Shown piece after piece: positions 20,524-21,130 of a stretch of 21,130 nt of DNA. Both the position numbers and the translations under genes were made by a program. Numbering within the stretch: the stretch's first letter is position 1; each line of letters begins with the position of its first letter. The notes beneath the pieces are model-generated. The model did no database searches and was not told where the DNA came from. It was given only the letters and a program-made list of their open reading frames with translations. Source of the stretch: a virus; IMG/VR virus record IMGVR_UViG_3300037843_000081, positions 1 to 21,130 of that record; one strand, given 5' to 3'.

Positions 20524-21130
20524 ATGCGAACAGCAATTTTGTTTTTGTTTACGGCCTTGGGGTGTCTTGGGCAGGGGGTAACTCCTAAGTCTGGTGGCAG
20601 CGCGACCAGCCTCAAGGGCGTCCCATTTTGTACTGGGTTCACGCCGACCAACGGGCAGGTGGTCCAATACACCACGGGATCTAGCCCGAACCCATGCTAC
20701 ACGGCTGCTGCTGCGGGGACTGCTGCTGCGGGTGGGTCTTCGGGTCAGCTTCAATGGAACAATTCAACCGTGCTGGGCGGCGTCACGATCTGGTCCACGA
20801 ACGGCACCACGACCATCACCGGAGCGGCGACGGGCATCCTGGACATGAGCGCGGCGGCGACGCTGAAGGTGCCGGTAGGCGCTGGCGCTACTTCATCCGC
20901 TGATGGAGTGGTGGCTTATGACTCCATGGGCAAGCTCACTCACGTTCGCACGAATGGCGCGGATTCGACCGTGGTGGCGGCGACGGCAACTGACACGACC
21001 ACGACCGACGTACTGCACGCGACGGCGGTTGCGGGCATCGGGGCATTCGGGGCCATCGCGGCGGCAGACATTCCATCCGCGCTTAGGGCGCGCGGTGTCG
21101 GCATGAACTTCAACGCAGGCGGCTCCGCCA
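20524..21130 (+). CDS. secreted fibre-like protein (runs off the window)
   Basis: An open frame of 202 codons without a stop before the edge, starting at ATG with AAGGGA eight bases upstream. The first ~16-18 residues (MRTAILFLFTALGCLGQG) form a hydrophobic signal-like segment, with ALGC (Cys14) a poor lipobox. The rest is Ala/Gly/Thr/Ser-rich: SPNPCYTAAAAG, then GGSSGQLQWNNSTVLGG, a short motif recurring in phage tail and surface proteins (recalled from memory), then VTIWSTNGTTTITGAATG, and regular 'DSTVVAAT' stretches. It is probably a long fibre or stalk. A virion fibre with an export signal would be unusual, so a host-surface role is also possible. Confidence 0.65.
   Translation, partial: MRTAILFLFTALGCLGQGVTPKSGGSATSLKGVPFCTGFTPTNGQVVQYTTGSSPNPCYTAAAAGTAAAGGSSGQLQWNNSTVLGGVTIWSTNGTTTITGAATGILDMSAAATLKVPVGAGATSSADGVVAYDSMGKLTHVRTNGADSTVVAATATDTTTTDVLHATAVAGIGAFGAIAAADIPSALRARGVGMNFNAGGSA

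Noticed and set aside
1-21130. CRISPR array, insertion sequence, integrase or attachment site
   Set aside because: No regularly spaced repeats, no transposase or integrase motifs, and no duplicate of the tRNA 3' end were noticed on reading.

Overview
The window is a block of a tailed-phage (or prophage) genome. Almost every gene is on the + strand, tightly packed, often with overlapping stop/start codons. The large terminase subunit, portal, probable scaffold and major capsid protein lie in that order, as in many podovirus-like genomes. No tail tube, sheath or tape-measure gene is visible, so the morphotype is open. Several products carry Gram-negative-style signals: a possible lipoprotein, a secreted protein ending in an aromatic-terminated strand, and a small two-helix membrane protein resembling DUF3309. 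A Gram-negative host is therefore likely. Resemblances recalled from memory point to soil bacteria such as Acidobacteriota, but nothing here proves that.

Layout. (1) 1-3005: small early or unknown genes, a sigma-70-like protein (338-1147), a lone minus-strand ribbon-helix-helix protein (1078-1275) and a membrane-anchored protein (1306-1758). (2) 3006-5691: possible small terminase and large terminase with two Cys-rich inserts. (3) 5787-10552: an accessory, envelope-flavoured block between terminase and portal. It holds the possible lipoprotein, the beta-rich exported protein, the DUF3309-like peptide, a papain-like cysteine peptidase split by a complete intein, a holin-like protein and further small membrane or coiled-coil proteins. 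(4) 10571-12077: an Ig-like protein, a terminator, an RHH-like protein and an FmdB-type zinc-ribbon protein. (5) 12105-17048: portal, tRNA-Lys(CUU), a 16-residue Lys/Arg-rich peptide, a protein with three 28-residue repeats, a small head protein, scaffold and capsid protein. (6) 17076-20360: four modular, partly paralogous beta-rich proteins and one more small protein, then a second tiny basic peptide with a perfect ribosome binding site and a strong terminator. (7) 20524-end: a secreted, fibre-like protein running off the window.

How the parts fit. The sigma-like and RHH proteins could control timing. Terminase, portal, scaffold and capsid protein form the packaging and head-assembly unit. 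The modular beta-rich proteins are best explained as virion surface or fibre components. The envelope block could contribute to lysis or host-surface modification. The two most unusual points are an intein inserted immediately next to the predicted catalytic cysteine of a phage peptidase, and a pair of related 13-16 residue Lys/Arg-rich peptides, one of them encoded right after a tRNA-Lys gene whose anticodon matches their almost exclusive AAG lysine codons.
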